Assembly: GCA_019192545.1 (NCBI GenBank)
Contig: JAHCMI010000004.1
Location: 62,001 to 126,000 of the forward strand
Direction: 5' to 3'
From: Rivularia sp. MS3
GTDB taxonomy: Bacteria; Cyanobacteriota; Cyanobacteriia; Cyanobacteriales; Nostocaceae
Length of the DNA stretch: 64,000 bases
Made by a program: the position numbers and the translations under genes. Within the stretch, counting starts at the first letter, position 1. The number at the start of each line of letters is the position of its first letter. The notes under the pieces were generated by a model. It made no database searches. It saw only the letters and a list, made by a program, of their open reading frames with translations, and was not told where the DNA came from. Positions 55,563 through 64,000 of this stretch are shown here, piece after piece.

Positions 55563-57350
55563 ATGTATTCTTCACTTATAGCTGCTTGCACCGTATTCGC
55601 TTTATCGATTCCTACAATTGCTTTTGCGAGTGAAGATAATTTAAATAAAGAGACTAATCTAAAATCTAAAGATTTAATTACTAAGCTAAAAGAAGCTAAA
55701 AAAAACTCTATTAATGAACCGGAGTTTGACGCAAATTATAAAGTAGAATTCTCGCAAATTAGCAATCAAGCTAAAGATTTACAAATAGAGCAAATAGACA
55801 AAGAACCAAAACTTTCTCCTTTACAAAAATCTCCGACAAGACTTTTTAATTTAGAAACAGCGAATCAACTACCTAAAGGTTCCGTACAGTTTGAAGCGGG
55901 AACTCATCAAGCTGAACCAGGAGATAATCGTCAGGGAAACACTGGTTATCAAAATTACTACACTTCTTTGGGTTGGGGTATTTCCGATAAATTACAGCTA
56001 AGCTTAGCAGCACAATTTTTTGACGATCCAACCAAAAGTCAAATCAACGGAAACTTCCCCGATTTAAAATTTGTATCTTTTGCACCAAGCATTAAATATC
56101 AATTATTAAAGAACGAAAAATTAAAAGTAGCAGTTAGCGGTACTGCTGAGTTATTACAACTTGCTTCCGACCCCGGATTATTTAATAATACTAATAAAAA
56201 AACAACAGAATCTTATGCTATTGGAAAAGTAGAAGTTCCAGTTACTTATAATGCTAACGATAAACTTCAATTACACTTTACTCCCGGAGTCGTATTCTAT
56301 CCCGACAAAGTAAAGCAAGCAGAATTTTACGGAACTTTTATTAATCTTGGTGCGGGTATAAGCTTACAAGCTTCGGAAAAATTGAATTTGTTTGCTAATG
56401 TTAATTTACCATTAGGGCCTGGAGGTAATGCGTTAAATTCGCAGGATAACTCTATTTTCCGCAAATTACTATGGGCTGCTGGTAGCCGATATGCAATAAA
56501 TCCTCGTGCTGGCGTAGAAGTTTATGGTACGAATGCATTTGGAGCAACTCCAACTACCAATATTTTAGCTTTTATCCCCGATGGAAATGAAGTTATATTC
56601 GGTGCAAAGGTTAAATATATCTTTGATTTCCATCAAAACTACGCTTCTAATTTTGGCAATAAACCCGACATTCCTTTATCTCAACGCGACAAACAATTAT
56701 TGTTAGATGGCTTAACCCTTAGCAACAGCAGCACTTTACCACCAGATAAAATCCGATTAACTACAGGTATGACTTCTGGAGGAAACGCTAAATTCAATTT
56801 AATCTACGGTTTAGCGAATGATTTACAGTTGGAAATTCCTATCGAGCAATTTGGTAATGATGATAGTCTTCCCCGTGGAGAGACTTTCGGAAATGCCATC
56901 AAATTCGGTGCTGGTGCAAAATTAAGATTTCTCAACCAAGCGCAAGGCAACCCTTTTTCTTTAAGCGTAAAAGTTAAAGGCGTTAGAGATAGCAAGCGCC
57001 CTCGGGTGGGAACTATATTTGCGGAAATACCTATTGTTTATCAAAGTAGCGATAAAACAGCTTTATTTTTTAACCCTAAAGCAGCATTCTATCGAAAACA
57101 AGAACGCTTCGGTTTAGGATTAGGAATAAATCAAGTTTTATCCGAAAAATTGCAGTTAATTGCAGAATTAACCCCAGTTTCCGCACATAATTTAGTTTGG
57201 AGTACTGGTTTGCGCTACTTTGATAATACAGCAGATTTAGGAATCGATGTTTACTTAAGTAATACCAGTGGGCAGAATAGCATCGGGGGATTAGTTGCCG
57301 ATACTAGTACTAACATTGGTTTTAATATCCACTGGTTATTTAGTTTATAA
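55563..57350 (+). CDS. Exported beta-barrel-type protein, divergent from the operon
   Basis: 595 residues from the ATG at 55563 (MYSSLIAACTVFALSIPTIAFA, a signal peptide cleaving near AFA); an in-frame TTG 3 codons upstream is less likely. After a Lys/Asn-rich linker (about 25-80), long runs of alternating strands follow (GWGISDKLQLSLAAQFF, LQLHFTPGVVFYP, LNLFANVNLPLGPGGN; then a second set beginning DLQLEIPIEQF). This suggests a large outer-membrane barrel, possibly of two similar halves. Ends in HWLFSL. No family recognised. Confidence 0.68.
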   Translation: MYSSLIAACTVFALSIPTIAFASEDNLNKETNLKSKDLITKLKEAKKNSINEPEFDANYKVEFSQISNQAKDLQIEQIDKEPKLSPLQKSPTRLFNLETANQLPKGSVQFEAGTHQAEPGDNRQGNTGYQNYYTSLGWGISDKLQLSLAAQFFDDPTKSQINGNFPDLKFVSFAPSIKYQLLKNEKLKVAVSGTAELLQLASDPGLFNNTNKKTTESYAIGKVEVPVTYNANDKLQLHFTPGVVFYPDKVKQAEFYGTFINLGAGISLQASEKLNLFANVNLPLGPGGNALNSQDNSIFRKLLWAAGSRYAINPRAGVEVYGTNAFGATPTTNILAFIPDGNEVIFGAKVKYIFDFHQNYASNFGNKPDIPLSQRDKQLLLDGLTLSNSSTLPPDKIRLTTGMTSGGNAKFNLIYGLANDLQLEIPIEQFGNDDSLPRGETFGNAIKFGAGAKLRFLNQAQGNPFSLSVKVKGVRDSKRPRVGTIFAEIPIVYQSSDKTALFFNPKAAFYRKQERFGLGLGINQVLSEKLQLIAELTPVSAHNLVWSTGLRYFDNTADLGIDVYLSNTSGQNSIGGLVADTSTNIGFNIHWLFSL

Positions 57351-57378
57351 AACAGTCTTCGTCTAGCATAAAGCAGCA

Positions 57379-57771
57379 TTATTTAGATACAGACTTTTTA
57401 CTAGTTCGCAATTTTGGGATTGTACTAAATACTACAATTATCCCAGTAAATCCAGTATCTAAACTAGTTTCACTAAGTAATTCGGCTATCTCTACCTGAG
57501 AAATATCCTCTATTAAGGACTTTAATTTCAACTTAATTGACTGTTGTAAATTGACGCGAAATTTTTGCGCTAATTCTTTTTTACCTACCTCTATAAGAGC
57601 TTTTTCTGCTGCGGTGACAGAATCTTCAGCTAATACTACTAACTTATTTGCAAACAGGTGACAACTGACTTTAATTGGAGTATTTCCTAATAGATTACGA
57701 TAGAAAGACTGAATTTGTTGAGACAATTCTCTTTCTAATTGTCCTACAGTAAGAACATCTGTTTTAGTCAT
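57379..57771 (-). CDS. DUF2294-family protein
   Basis: 130 residues. Typical DUF2294 pattern: LTVGQLERELSQQIQSFYRNLLGNTPIKVSCHLFANKLVVLAEDSVTAAEKALIE, then KFRVNLQQSIKLKLKSLIEDI. The family is widespread in Firmicutes and cyanobacteria; its biochemical role is not settled. Soluble, no signal. Convergent with the barrel gene. Confidence 0.82.
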   Translation of the reverse strand: MTKTDVLTVGQLERELSQQIQSFYRNLLGNTPIKVSCHLFANKLVVLAEDSVTAAEKALIEVGKKELAQKFRVNLQQSIKLKLKSLIEDISQVEIAELLSETSLDTGFTGIIVVFSTIPKLRTSKKSVSK

Positions 57772-58170
57772 TTTTCAAGCAGAATAACCCTTCGAGAAAA
57801 TAAGTTTGCAGTGTTAAAAAATCCCACCAGATAAAACATTGATAATATTCAATCTATTTTTTAATTGCACTTACTCATCTTTAACGCTATGCCTTTAACT
57901 TGTTTTCTATATTTATATTATAACATTTTGTTAAGAAAGTCTAAAAAAATATAAGATTATGCTATGGGGATAACCGTACATTAGCTCGTTTAGTGAGTTA
58001 GGAAACAGCAACCTTTCATTTTCCTGCACAAGGTCAGCAAATTTACTGAAACTAGTATCTAAAACTCGTTATATAGGTATATTGTTTTATATAGTTTGTT
58101 TATGAAAAAATGTAAGCGCAGCAATCTCTGCGAGTAGCGCAACTACGAACCTTTATACAGCCCATTATTT
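57772..58170. other. Intergenic region between the DUF2294 gene and ureG
   Basis: AT-rich, 399 bases. No ORF above 40 codons of good quality and no RNA gene recognised. It holds the DUF2294 promoter and the end of the urease accessory transcript. Confidence 0.45.
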
Positions 58171-58764
58171 TTAACAGATATTTGCCGAAATAAATTCAAT
58201 AATTTTTGTCAAACCTACTTGCTTTTTCAAGTTGGTAAATATAAAAGGCTTATCGCCGCGCATTTTGCGAGCATCCCTTTCCATCACCTGTAAGTCTGCA
58301 CCAACGTAGGGGGCCAAGTCAATTTTATTGATCGCAAGTAAATCTGATTTGGTAATACCAGGGCCACCTTTACGGGGAATTTTATCTCCGGCTGCAACAT
58401 CAATCACGTAAATTGTTAAATCAACCAATTCTGGACTAAAAGTAGCAGCTAAATTATCGCCGCCGCTTTCCAAAAACACTAAATTCAAATCGGGAAAAAG
58501 TAATTCTAACTGTTCAATTGCACCCAAATTAATTGAAGCATCTTCTCGAATAGCAGTATGAGGACAGCCACCAGTTTCTACACCTAAAATTCTTTCTTTT
58601 GCTAAAGCTTGAGACTTAGTTAAGAACTGAGCATCTTCTTGAGTGTAAATATCATTAGTAACAACCGCAATTTGATAATCATCGCGCATTGATTTACATA
58701 AAGCTTCAACCAAAGCAGTCTTCCCCGAACCGACTGGACCAGCAACACCAACTCTAAAAGTCAT
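58171..58764 (-). CDS. ureG: Urease accessory GTPase UreG
   Basis: 197 residues, the normal length. SIMIBI-class GTPase that delivers nickel with UreF and UreD to urease. P-loop [15 protein letters not shown] near the start, [12 protein letters not shown], the nickel-binding CPH motif in [41 protein letters not shown], and [10 protein letters not shown] (base specificity). Separated from ureF by a 275-bp nested MITE. Confidence 0.97.
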   Translation of the reverse strand: MTFRVGVAGPVGSGKTALVEALCKSMRDDYQIAVVTNDIYTQEDAQFLTKSQALAKERILGVETGGCPHTAIREDASINLGAIEQLELLFPDLNLVFLESGGDNLAATFSPELVDLTIYVIDVAAGDKIPRKGGPGITKSDLLAINKIDLAPYVGADLQVMERDARKMRGDKPFIFTNLKKQVGLTKIIEFISANIC

Positions 58765-58791
58765 AATTTATTAGTTGTTAGTTGTTAGTTG

Positions 58792-59066
58792 TTATAGCGT
58801 TCCTACAGCAACTGAGGTATAGCTTTACCTCACCCCCAACCCCTCTCCTTATTAAGGATACTGTTGGCGAATAGTAGGTCAGACCCCTCATCCCAACGAA
58901 TTAATAGGGATTTTAAGTTATCAGCAGGAGTGCGATCGCACTCCTCAAACCCTCATTTTTTTGGTTATTCAGGGGTGTCACCCCTGAATAACCAGCAGTA
59001 TCCTTATTAAGGAGAGGGGAGATAAGTTTTGAGTTGTACCGAGTGGAGACTGGGAAACGCTATAGT
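58792..59066. mobile_element. Outer MITE between ureF and ureG (interrupted)
   Basis: Ends TTATAGCGTTCC and GGGAAACGCTATA are inverted. The arms continue inwards (TACCTCACCCCC, CCCCTCTCC at the left; GGAGAGGGG at the right). The central palindrome CTCCTTATTAAGGAG has been split by the inner element at 58859-59000. The undisrupted relative is at 7841-7976. It lies in TTGTTAG-type repeat sequence on both sides. Confidence 0.8.
58859..59000. mobile_element. Inner MITE nested in the outer one, with 13-bp target duplication
   Basis: 142 bp between two identical TCCTTATTAAGGA copies (58846-58858 and 59001-59013). Tips TACTGTTGG and CCAGCAGTA are inverted. It contains GGAGTGCGATCGCACTCC (58927-58944, HIP1 core) and a perfect hairpin GGTTATTCAGGGGTG / CACCCCTGAATAACC with a 1-base centre (58963-58993). 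No coding capacity. Confidence 0.82.
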
Positions 59067-59082
59067 TGTTAGTTGTTCACTG

Positions 59083-59766
59083 TTAACTGCGAAACAACCT
59101 AGTATACTGCTGTTCGTGATTCATACTCGCTAAAGATAAACCCCAACTACAACAGCTTAATTCATCATCATCCAAATTGATAATTTCTGCCGCGACGGTA
59201 CTAATTAATTCTTGTAAATTTATTAATAATAATTGCCCTGCGGTTTGCCCCAAGGGAATCAACTTTACCCCAGCAGTAATTAAATTGCTTAACCAACTAT
59301 GCAAATATCCCAGTATGACTGCTTCGGAATTAATTTCCCAAATACTAGCAGCAACACCAAAGGCGATCGCATAATTGCAAGGATTACCCACAACCGTAAT
59401 GATAGGCTTTACCTGTGGCTGTAATTCTTTGAGCAAACGAATTAAAGCGCTTCCCATTTGTAGAGATTGGTTACGCAATTCTTCAGTTTCCCTCGTAGCT
59501 GATAACCAATTATTCCAATAAGCAACAGTAGCAAAATCTTTTGCTTTGACTGCACGATAACTTCTCAACATGACTGCTGCTTCCAGCCGGATTGCTCCAT
59601 AACGTAATTCTTGAATCAACCAGTGCTTAAAACTTTCAACATTACAAACTACTTTGGTTTCGACTAAAGTTTCCAACCCTTCAGAATAACTATACGCTCC
59701 CACGGGTAAAGCAGGACTAACAAGCTGTAAAAGATAAAGAAGATTTGGGCATGAGGCATGGGGCAT
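59083..59766 (-). CDS. ureF: Urease accessory protein UreF
   Basis: 227 residues. UreF features: LLYLLQLVSPALPVGAYSYSEGLETLVE at the N-terminus, RETEELRNQSLQMGSALIRLL, and the C-terminal LSSMNHEQQYTRLFRS. All-helical chaperone that links UreD with UreG in urease activation. The stop TAA and the end of the last Ser codon lie in CAGTTAACAGTGAAC STRR-type sequence. Between ureE and ureG; the 318-base gap before ureG is filled by a MITE pair. Confidence 0.95.
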   Translation of the reverse strand: MPHASCPNLLYLLQLVSPALPVGAYSYSEGLETLVETKVVCNVESFKHWLIQELRYGAIRLEAAVMLRSYRAVKAKDFATVAYWNNWLSATRETEELRNQSLQMGSALIRLLKELQPQVKPIITVVGNPCNYAIAFGVAASIWEINSEAVILGYLHSWLSNLITAGVKLIPLGQTAGQLLLINLQELISTVAAEIINLDDDELSCCSWGLSLASMNHEQQYTRLFRS

Positions 59767-59769
59767 TGG

Positions 59770-59799
59770 GAATAGTTTAAAGGTTAAAGGTTAAAGGTT
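59770..59799. repeat. AAAGGTT heptamer STRR between ureE and ureF
   Basis: Three to four heptamers TTAAAGG in the 59-base spacer, directly before the ureF start on the minus strand. Confidence 0.85.
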
Positions 59800-59825
59800 T
59801 TCTGGCTGTTTCTCCCTGCTTATAT

Positions 59826-60266
59826 TTAATGAAAATGCTGAGTGTAAGCACCTGTCTCGGGATGAAAGGGTGAAATTTCTTGTTTAACTATTAAACCAAG
59901 CTTTTCTAACATCTTATGTAATACAGAATCGGGTGATAAACGTAGATAATCTGCTGTAATTTGCAGCTGTACGTGACGGTTGCCTAAGTGATATGCAGCT
60001 TTGATTAGATCGAGTTGATTTTGAGCAGTTACGGTTAAAACTGGTTCGGGTTTAGCAATTATTTGAATTAAAGTATTATTGGTTTCATCTTCTAAAATAT
60101 CGCCATCTTTTAAGATAGTTCCTCTGGGTAAACGCAAGCAAACCATTTGTTTATCCGAAGCTTGAAAGCGATGCCTCGAACGGGTTCTTTCTTCAGCGGT
60201 TAGTGAAAGAGTTAAATTAACTGCTGAATTATAGTTTGATGTTTTGCGGTAAGTGAAAGTTAGCAA
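59826..60266 (-). CDS. ureE: Urease accessory metallochaperone UreE
   Basis: 146 residues. N-terminal domain [41 protein letters not shown]-terminal nickel-binding domain with [13 protein letters not shown] (conserved HLGNRH) and a short His-containing tail (YTQHFH). It brings nickel to UreG. Transcribed ureE-ureF-ureG; structural ureABC and ureD are outside the window. Confidence 0.95.
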   Translation of the reverse strand: MLTFTYRKTSNYNSAVNLTLSLTAEERTRSRHRFQASDKQMVCLRLPRGTILKDGDILEDETNNTLIQIIAKPEPVLTVTAQNQLDLIKAAYHLGNRHVQLQITADYLRLSPDSVLHKMLEKLGLIVKQEISPFHPETGAYTQHFH

Positions 60267-60325
60267 TTTAATTTTTTTATTACTTTACCTTAGTTTCTTC
60301 TTCATTCTTTTCTTCGGTTTGCTTC

Positions 60326-60421
60326 ATAGGACTTACGCACTAATAACGTCAATAAGAGTGTTCCAGACATTTTCGATCCCCCCAACCCCCCGATGCATTG
60401 GGGAACTTGCGTAAGTCCTAT
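60326..60421. mobile_element. 96-bp MITE with 14-bp perfect terminal inverted repeats
   Basis: ATAGGACTTACGCA at the left and TGCGTAAGTCCTAT at the right, no coding capacity; the centre contains a CCCCCCAACCCCCC / GGGGAACT segment. GGACTTACGC tips are common in cyanobacterial MITEs and related IS ends. It sits between the symporter gene and ureE. Similar tips bound the element at 47434-47647. Confidence 0.88.
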
Positions 60422-60439
60422 TTTTATCTCTTCACTCTT

Positions 60440-61873
60440 CTACTCTCCCCTCGCTGCTTTCATATCATCACGAATGAAAAATTGCCCAATCAAATAAACG
60501 AATGTTCCCGCAGCCATTCCAGGAAGTACTGAGTAAATCAGCTTTGATAATTCGGGGGTTGTTGTCCATATCAAAGCAGCCACAATTCCAACCGTCATCA
60601 TTACAATAGCGACTATTGCATTAATAGGCTTTTGCAATACCCTAACTACAAACAAAGGACCTAACGCTGACGCTAAAGCTGACCATGCAAAGGTAACTAG
60701 AAAAAATACGCTTTTATCGCCAAATAAGGCAATTACAAGCACTATTGCCGTAACTGTTAGAGTTCCTAATTTTACAATCTTATAGGAATGAGCAAACTGA
60801 GGAAATATATCTTGGGTTAGGGCTGCCGAACAAGACAATATCTGTGAATCTGCGGTGGACATAGTTGCAGAGAATACACCGGCTAACATCAGTCCTACTA
60901 ATGCCGCTGGTAATAAGTTTAAAGCTAATGAAGGCAATACTAATTCTGGATCGTTATTAACTAATGCTTCGGGCGATAGTAAAACTCTTCCTGTCAAACC
61001 GATGCCGAGAGAAGCGAAGGATGTAATTAAACCGGCAAGTATTTTGATATTTCGGGCTTTAGCAACATTTTGTGCGTTGTTAATAGCCATTGCACGAACT
61101 ATAATATGGGGTTGACCTACTACGCCAAATCCCGCTGCCATCCAACCAATAAAGAAAGGAATAAAACCTAACGGCAAATTTGCTGGACTTAAGTTTACCA
61201 AAGCTGGATCGATTTGGGTTAATTGCGTCCAAAGGCTAGTTATACCGCCACATTCAATTAATGAAATAATTAACAACAGCAGCAACGAACCAATCATAAT
61301 TATTGCTTGTATTGTATCCGTCCAAATTGAAGCGCGGATACCCCCAGAAAAGCAGTAAATAACAACAATTATGGTTCCAATAATAATACCTATGCTGTAA
61401 TTCCAGTCAAAAATTGCACTGAGTGCTTTGCTTCCTGCTACTAATTGTGCGGCTGCATAAGCACCAAGAAAAGCAATGGTTATTAAAGCCGAAATAATCG
61501 TAATGACTCGGACTCCATTGGTATTTTGCCCTAAAAAACCAGATACTGTTTCCGTATCAGTTTCTTCAGAAATTTCTCTTAATCTTTTGAAGAATAGCCA
61601 CCAAGCAATATAGTCACCTAATGCCCAACCAATAAGTAGCCAAATAGAAGATATCCCGGAATTATATGCAAAACCGACTTGCCCAATAAATAGCAAACCG
61701 CTTTGTCCTGTTGACATTGCTGAAAGTGCCGTAAACCAAGGATTTACGCTTCTACCAGCTAAAAGATAATCAGCTGTGTTGTTTTGCTTTTGAGTTGCCG
61801 AATAGATGCCGACACCAGTAAACAAAAGCATAAAACTAATGAAAGTAATTGCAATCCAAATTTGATTTGTCAT
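60440..61873 (-). CDS. Sodium:solute symporter family protein (SSS, PutP-like)
   Basis: 477 residues, about 13 membrane segments. Family motifs: NTADYLLAGRSVNPWFTALSAMSTGQSGLLFIGQVG at the start, GSKALSAIFDWNYSIGIIIGTIIVVIYCFSGGIRASIWTDTIQAIIM, GFGVVGQPHIIVRAMA, and MLAGVFSATMSTADSQILSCSAAL. It takes up proline, or another small solute, with Na+. The gene is 173 bases upstream of ureE on the same strand, interrupted by a MITE; a urea-related role is possible but unsupported. Confidence 0.92.
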   Translation of the reverse strand: MTNQIWIAITFISFMLLFTGVGIYSATQKQNNTADYLLAGRSVNPWFTALSAMSTGQSGLLFIGQVGFAYNSGISSIWLLIGWALGDYIAWWLFFKRLREISEETDTETVSGFLGQNTNGVRVITIISALITIAFLGAYAAAQLVAGSKALSAIFDWNYSIGIIIGTIIVVIYCFSGGIRASIWTDTIQAIIMIGSLLLLLIISLIECGGITSLWTQLTQIDPALVNLSPANLPLGFIPFFIGWMAAGFGVVGQPHIIVRAMAINNAQNVAKARNIKILAGLITSFASLGIGLTGRVLLSPEALVNNDPELVLPSLALNLLPAALVGLMLAGVFSATMSTADSQILSCSAALTQDIFPQFAHSYKIVKLGTLTVTAIVLVIALFGDKSVFFLVTFAWSALASALGPLFVVRVLQKPINAIVAIVMMTVGIVAALIWTTTPELSKLIYSVLPGMAAGTFVYLIGQFFIRDDMKAARGE

Positions 61874-62716
61874 TATGGTTGGTATGTAGTTAAAATTTAT
61901 TGGATTTTTTCATGATTTGATTTTTTAGAGGGGGAAAGATATTCATGGTTCATATTTTACCTTTCACTTTTCGCTTTAGTTAGGAACAATAATCAATCAT
62001 CAAATGTCTTTTGATGTTGAACCAACAATATATTTGATTCAATTTTGTATTCATGTAAATAAATGTTTATTTTTCCCAACGGAACAGATTATACAAAATT
62101 AATATTGAAAGTAAATATAAAATAATAAAATAAAATTTATTTACATAATTGATAACGAATAATTAATTAATAAATTTAAAAATATGGGGGTTTTCTTCAT
62201 GTTAACTATATGACATATAATCGGCAAAGCCAGATATAATATATTCATTAAATATCAAGCTCTAAATAAAAGTAGGTCAAAAATGGTTGTTAAAAATATT
62301 ACCATCGTCTTGCAGATAATCTCGCAATAGGTATACATAAATATATAATACGAAATACTTTATAACTGAATCATACAATTGTTATAACCTAGAGACTACC
62401 GAGTTTATCTTGTACTACTAGAGTCTTGAAATCACAAAATAAAGATTTTAGATACTAATTTTGGCGTTGTCGATCAAAAGTAGGATTTGCCTCCAGCCTC
62501 CGAATTTTGGGGGAGAAAATAATTTCAATTCCTGCAATTTTAGGGGATTTAGCGGGCATCTTAGATATAAGAAAAATAATTTCATATTTCAATTGTGCAA
62601 TGCCCTAATTTTTACTTTCCATTACTCAACCACCAGATTGATTAGTAAAGTCAATCCAAAATCTATTTATTTTATTTTTCTAATTTTCTAAAAGTAATTT
62701 TCGGAGACGGACAAAA
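61874..62716. other. Long AT-rich intergenic region
   Basis: About 840 bases, divergent between the symporter (minus) and the GAF-TPR gene (plus). Many stops in all frames; a 76-codon frame at 62461-62691 is not protein-like. No RNA gene recognised. Likely promoters at each end. Confidence 0.5.
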
Positions 62717-64000
62717 ATGAACTCACAGGCACCACTACCAAGCAATGAATTAGCCAGATTAGAGGCACTCCGACAATATCAAATACTCGATACTGCTCCA
62801 GAAAAAGTATTCGATGATTTTACTTTTTTAGCCGCACAGATTTGTCGTACTCCCATTGCGCTGATTAGTTTTGTTGATGGCGATCGCCAGTGGTTTAAAT
62901 CTAAGGTTGGTGTAGATGTAGACTGTACTCCGAGGGATGTAGCTTTCTGTGCTTATACCATCATGCAACAGCAACCATTAGTTGTACCAAATGCTTTAAA
63001 AGATTCTAGATTTGCGGATAACCCCTTAGTTGCAAATGCTCCCGATATTCGGTTTTATGCTGGCGCACCTTTAATTACACCAGAAGGATATGGTATCGGC
63101 ACATTATGCGTAGTTGATACGGTACCACGGGATTTAAGTTTAGAGCAACAGGAGGGATTAAGAGCATTAAGCAATCAGGTAATAGCGCAGTTAGAAATGC
63201 GGCGGAACGTAATTACCCTATCGCGCAATGTTATACAACGGCAGCAGCGAGAAGCCCAAATGCTTCGCGAGCAGGAGTTTATCGAAGTTATCTATCGTCG
63301 GGGCTTAGATAAAGCTCGCAAAGGCGATTATGAAGCAGCAATAGTAGATTTTAGCCAGTATTTACAGCTAAAACCCAACGGAGTTAAAGCCCATTATCAA
63401 AGAGGATTAGCTCTTCATAAACTTGGAGATAGACAAGGCGCAATTGCTGATTTAGACAGGTATCTAACAGATAATCCCAATGACGCAGAAGCTAGATACA
63501 GTCGTGGACTAATACGTTCGGAAATAGGGGATTATAATGGAGCCACAGCGGATTATACAAAGGCTATGAGCATCAATCCCGACTATATCAATAACAATAG
63601 TTCGGGATTGCTACTTCCTCAAAGTCAAGATAATCATCAAAGAATAACTTTAGATTCTGCTATAACTACATCAATCCAATCTGACTACCAAGTTACTATT
63701 GATTCAAATATTGTTGCTTCTGAACTTAAGTACGAATACCATCGAGCAACTTCAAAATCTACAGAAGCCTTAACGTCTCATCCTCAAAGTGCAGAAGATT
63801 ATATAAATTTAGCTAATAATTTTTATAAAAATGAAGACTTTAGTCAAGCTGTGGAAAACTATACCCGTGCTTTGGAACTTAATGGCAGTAATTCCCGAAT
63901 TTATTTAAATCGAGGTAACGCCAATTATAAATTGAAGAAGTATGGCGAAGCAATTGAAGATTACACTCAAACCCTAAGAATGAATCCTGACAGCGACAAG
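62717..64000 (+). CDS. GAF-domain plus TPR-repeat protein (3' end outside window)
   Basis: The frame is open from ATG at 62717 to the window edge, giving 428 residues. It begins MNSQAPLPSNELARLEALRQ, then a GAF domain (about 15-165: FDDFTFLAAQICRTPIALISFVD, FCAYTIMQQQPLVVPNA, FYAGAPLITPEGYGIGTLCVVD), a helical linker, and two runs of TPR repeats (about 190-300 and from 370: GDYEAAIVDFSQYLQLKPNGVKAHY, YNGATADYTKAMSINPDY, EDFSQAVENYTRALELNG). Sensory or scaffold protein; GAF of the type found in front of kinases. RBS-like GGAGACGG lies upstream. The C-terminal end is unknown. Confidence 0.85.
   Translation, partial: MNSQAPLPSNELARLEALRQYQILDTAPEKVFDDFTFLAAQICRTPIALISFVDGDRQWFKSKVGVDVDCTPRDVAFCAYTIMQQQPLVVPNALKDSRFADNPLVANAPDIRFYAGAPLITPEGYGIGTLCVVDTVPRDLSLEQQEGLRALSNQVIAQLEMRRNVITLSRNVIQRQQREAQMLREQEFIEVIYRRGLDKARKGDYEAAIVDFSQYLQLKPNGVKAHYQRGLALHKLGDRQGAIADLDRYLTDNPNDAEARYSRGLIRSEIGDYNGATADYTKAMSINPDYINNNSSGLLLPQSQDNHQRITLDSAITTSIQSDYQVTIDSNIVASELKYEYHRATSKSTEALTSHPQSAEDYINLANNFYKNEDFSQAVENYTRALELNGSNSRIYLNRGNANYKLKKYGEAIEDYTQTLRMNPDSDK

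Noticed and set aside
62461-62691. 76-codon open frame upstream of the GAF-TPR gene
   Set aside because: Low-complexity, Phe/Ile/Asn-rich product with no RBS and no similarity to known families.

Overview
The window comes from a cyanobacterium, most likely a filamentous, heterocystous-type one (Calothrix/Rivularia/Nostoc-like). The evidence is a large Mg-chelatase ChlH/BchH subunit, a complete kaiABC clock locus with the short (C-terminal-only) KaiA typical of filamentous forms, a photosystem II S4-domain protein, a Ycf20-like protein, frequent GCGATCGC (HIP1) palindromes, and many heptanucleotide short tandem repeats (STRRs). The DNA is AT-rich, with intergenic regions crowded with small foldback elements. 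No rRNA, tRNA or CRISPR array was recognised.

Layout. 1-6.6 kb: end of a nucleotidyltransferase/phosphohexomutase fusion, a sugar-type ABC ATPase carrying an STRR insertion, a small protein, an SSB, and a double-ATPase peptide ABC protein. 7-14.8 kb: a stress-type glycine-zipper protein, then a co-oriented signalling set (two CheB methylesterases, CheR with coiled coil and PAS, a PAS histidine kinase), then rsmH. 15.3-23.4 kb: a membrane protein, an inositol-monophosphatase-family enzyme, a 152-bp tandem repeat, a helical-repeat/pentapeptide protein, an LpxB-related protein, a PD-(D/E)XK-like protein, and a pentapeptide/NuiA-like gene broken by one in-frame stop. 23.8-27.9 kb: bchH.

27.9-32.7 kb is the most unusual part. 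Five related ~200-250 bp foldback elements, built from GTGACGGTA-type arms, surround and separate an AIPR-family (phage abortive infection) gene, an EVE-domain gene, a TPR remnant and a REP-associated tyrosine transposase (RAYT). This looks like a REP/RAYT system around small defence-type cargo. A half copy lies at 21.0 kb and a variant arm at 47.6 kb.

32.8-46.5 kb: PSII S4 protein, two conserved cyanobacterial proteins, a TolC-like outer-membrane factor, kaiC-kaiB-kaiA on the minus strand, and divergently a hybrid histidine kinase with degenerate receivers behind a ~240-base leader that can form long helices. A GT39-type transferase and a Ycf20-like protein follow. 46.5-57.8 kb: paralogous lipoproteins, a BMP-type binding protein, a TauE/SafE permease, an acetamidase/formamidase, a three-gene operon of exported proteins, a divergent exported beta-barrel candidate and a DUF2294 protein. 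58-62 kb: ureG, ureF, ureE with a nested pair of MITEs between ureF and ureG, then a sodium:solute symporter. The window ends inside a GAF-TPR protein.

Recurring theme: heptamer STRRs and foldback elements sit exactly at gene edges. At least eight genes take their last codons and/or stop codon from STRR sequence, others have STRRs immediately before the start codon, and two genes carry STRR-like insertions in frame.
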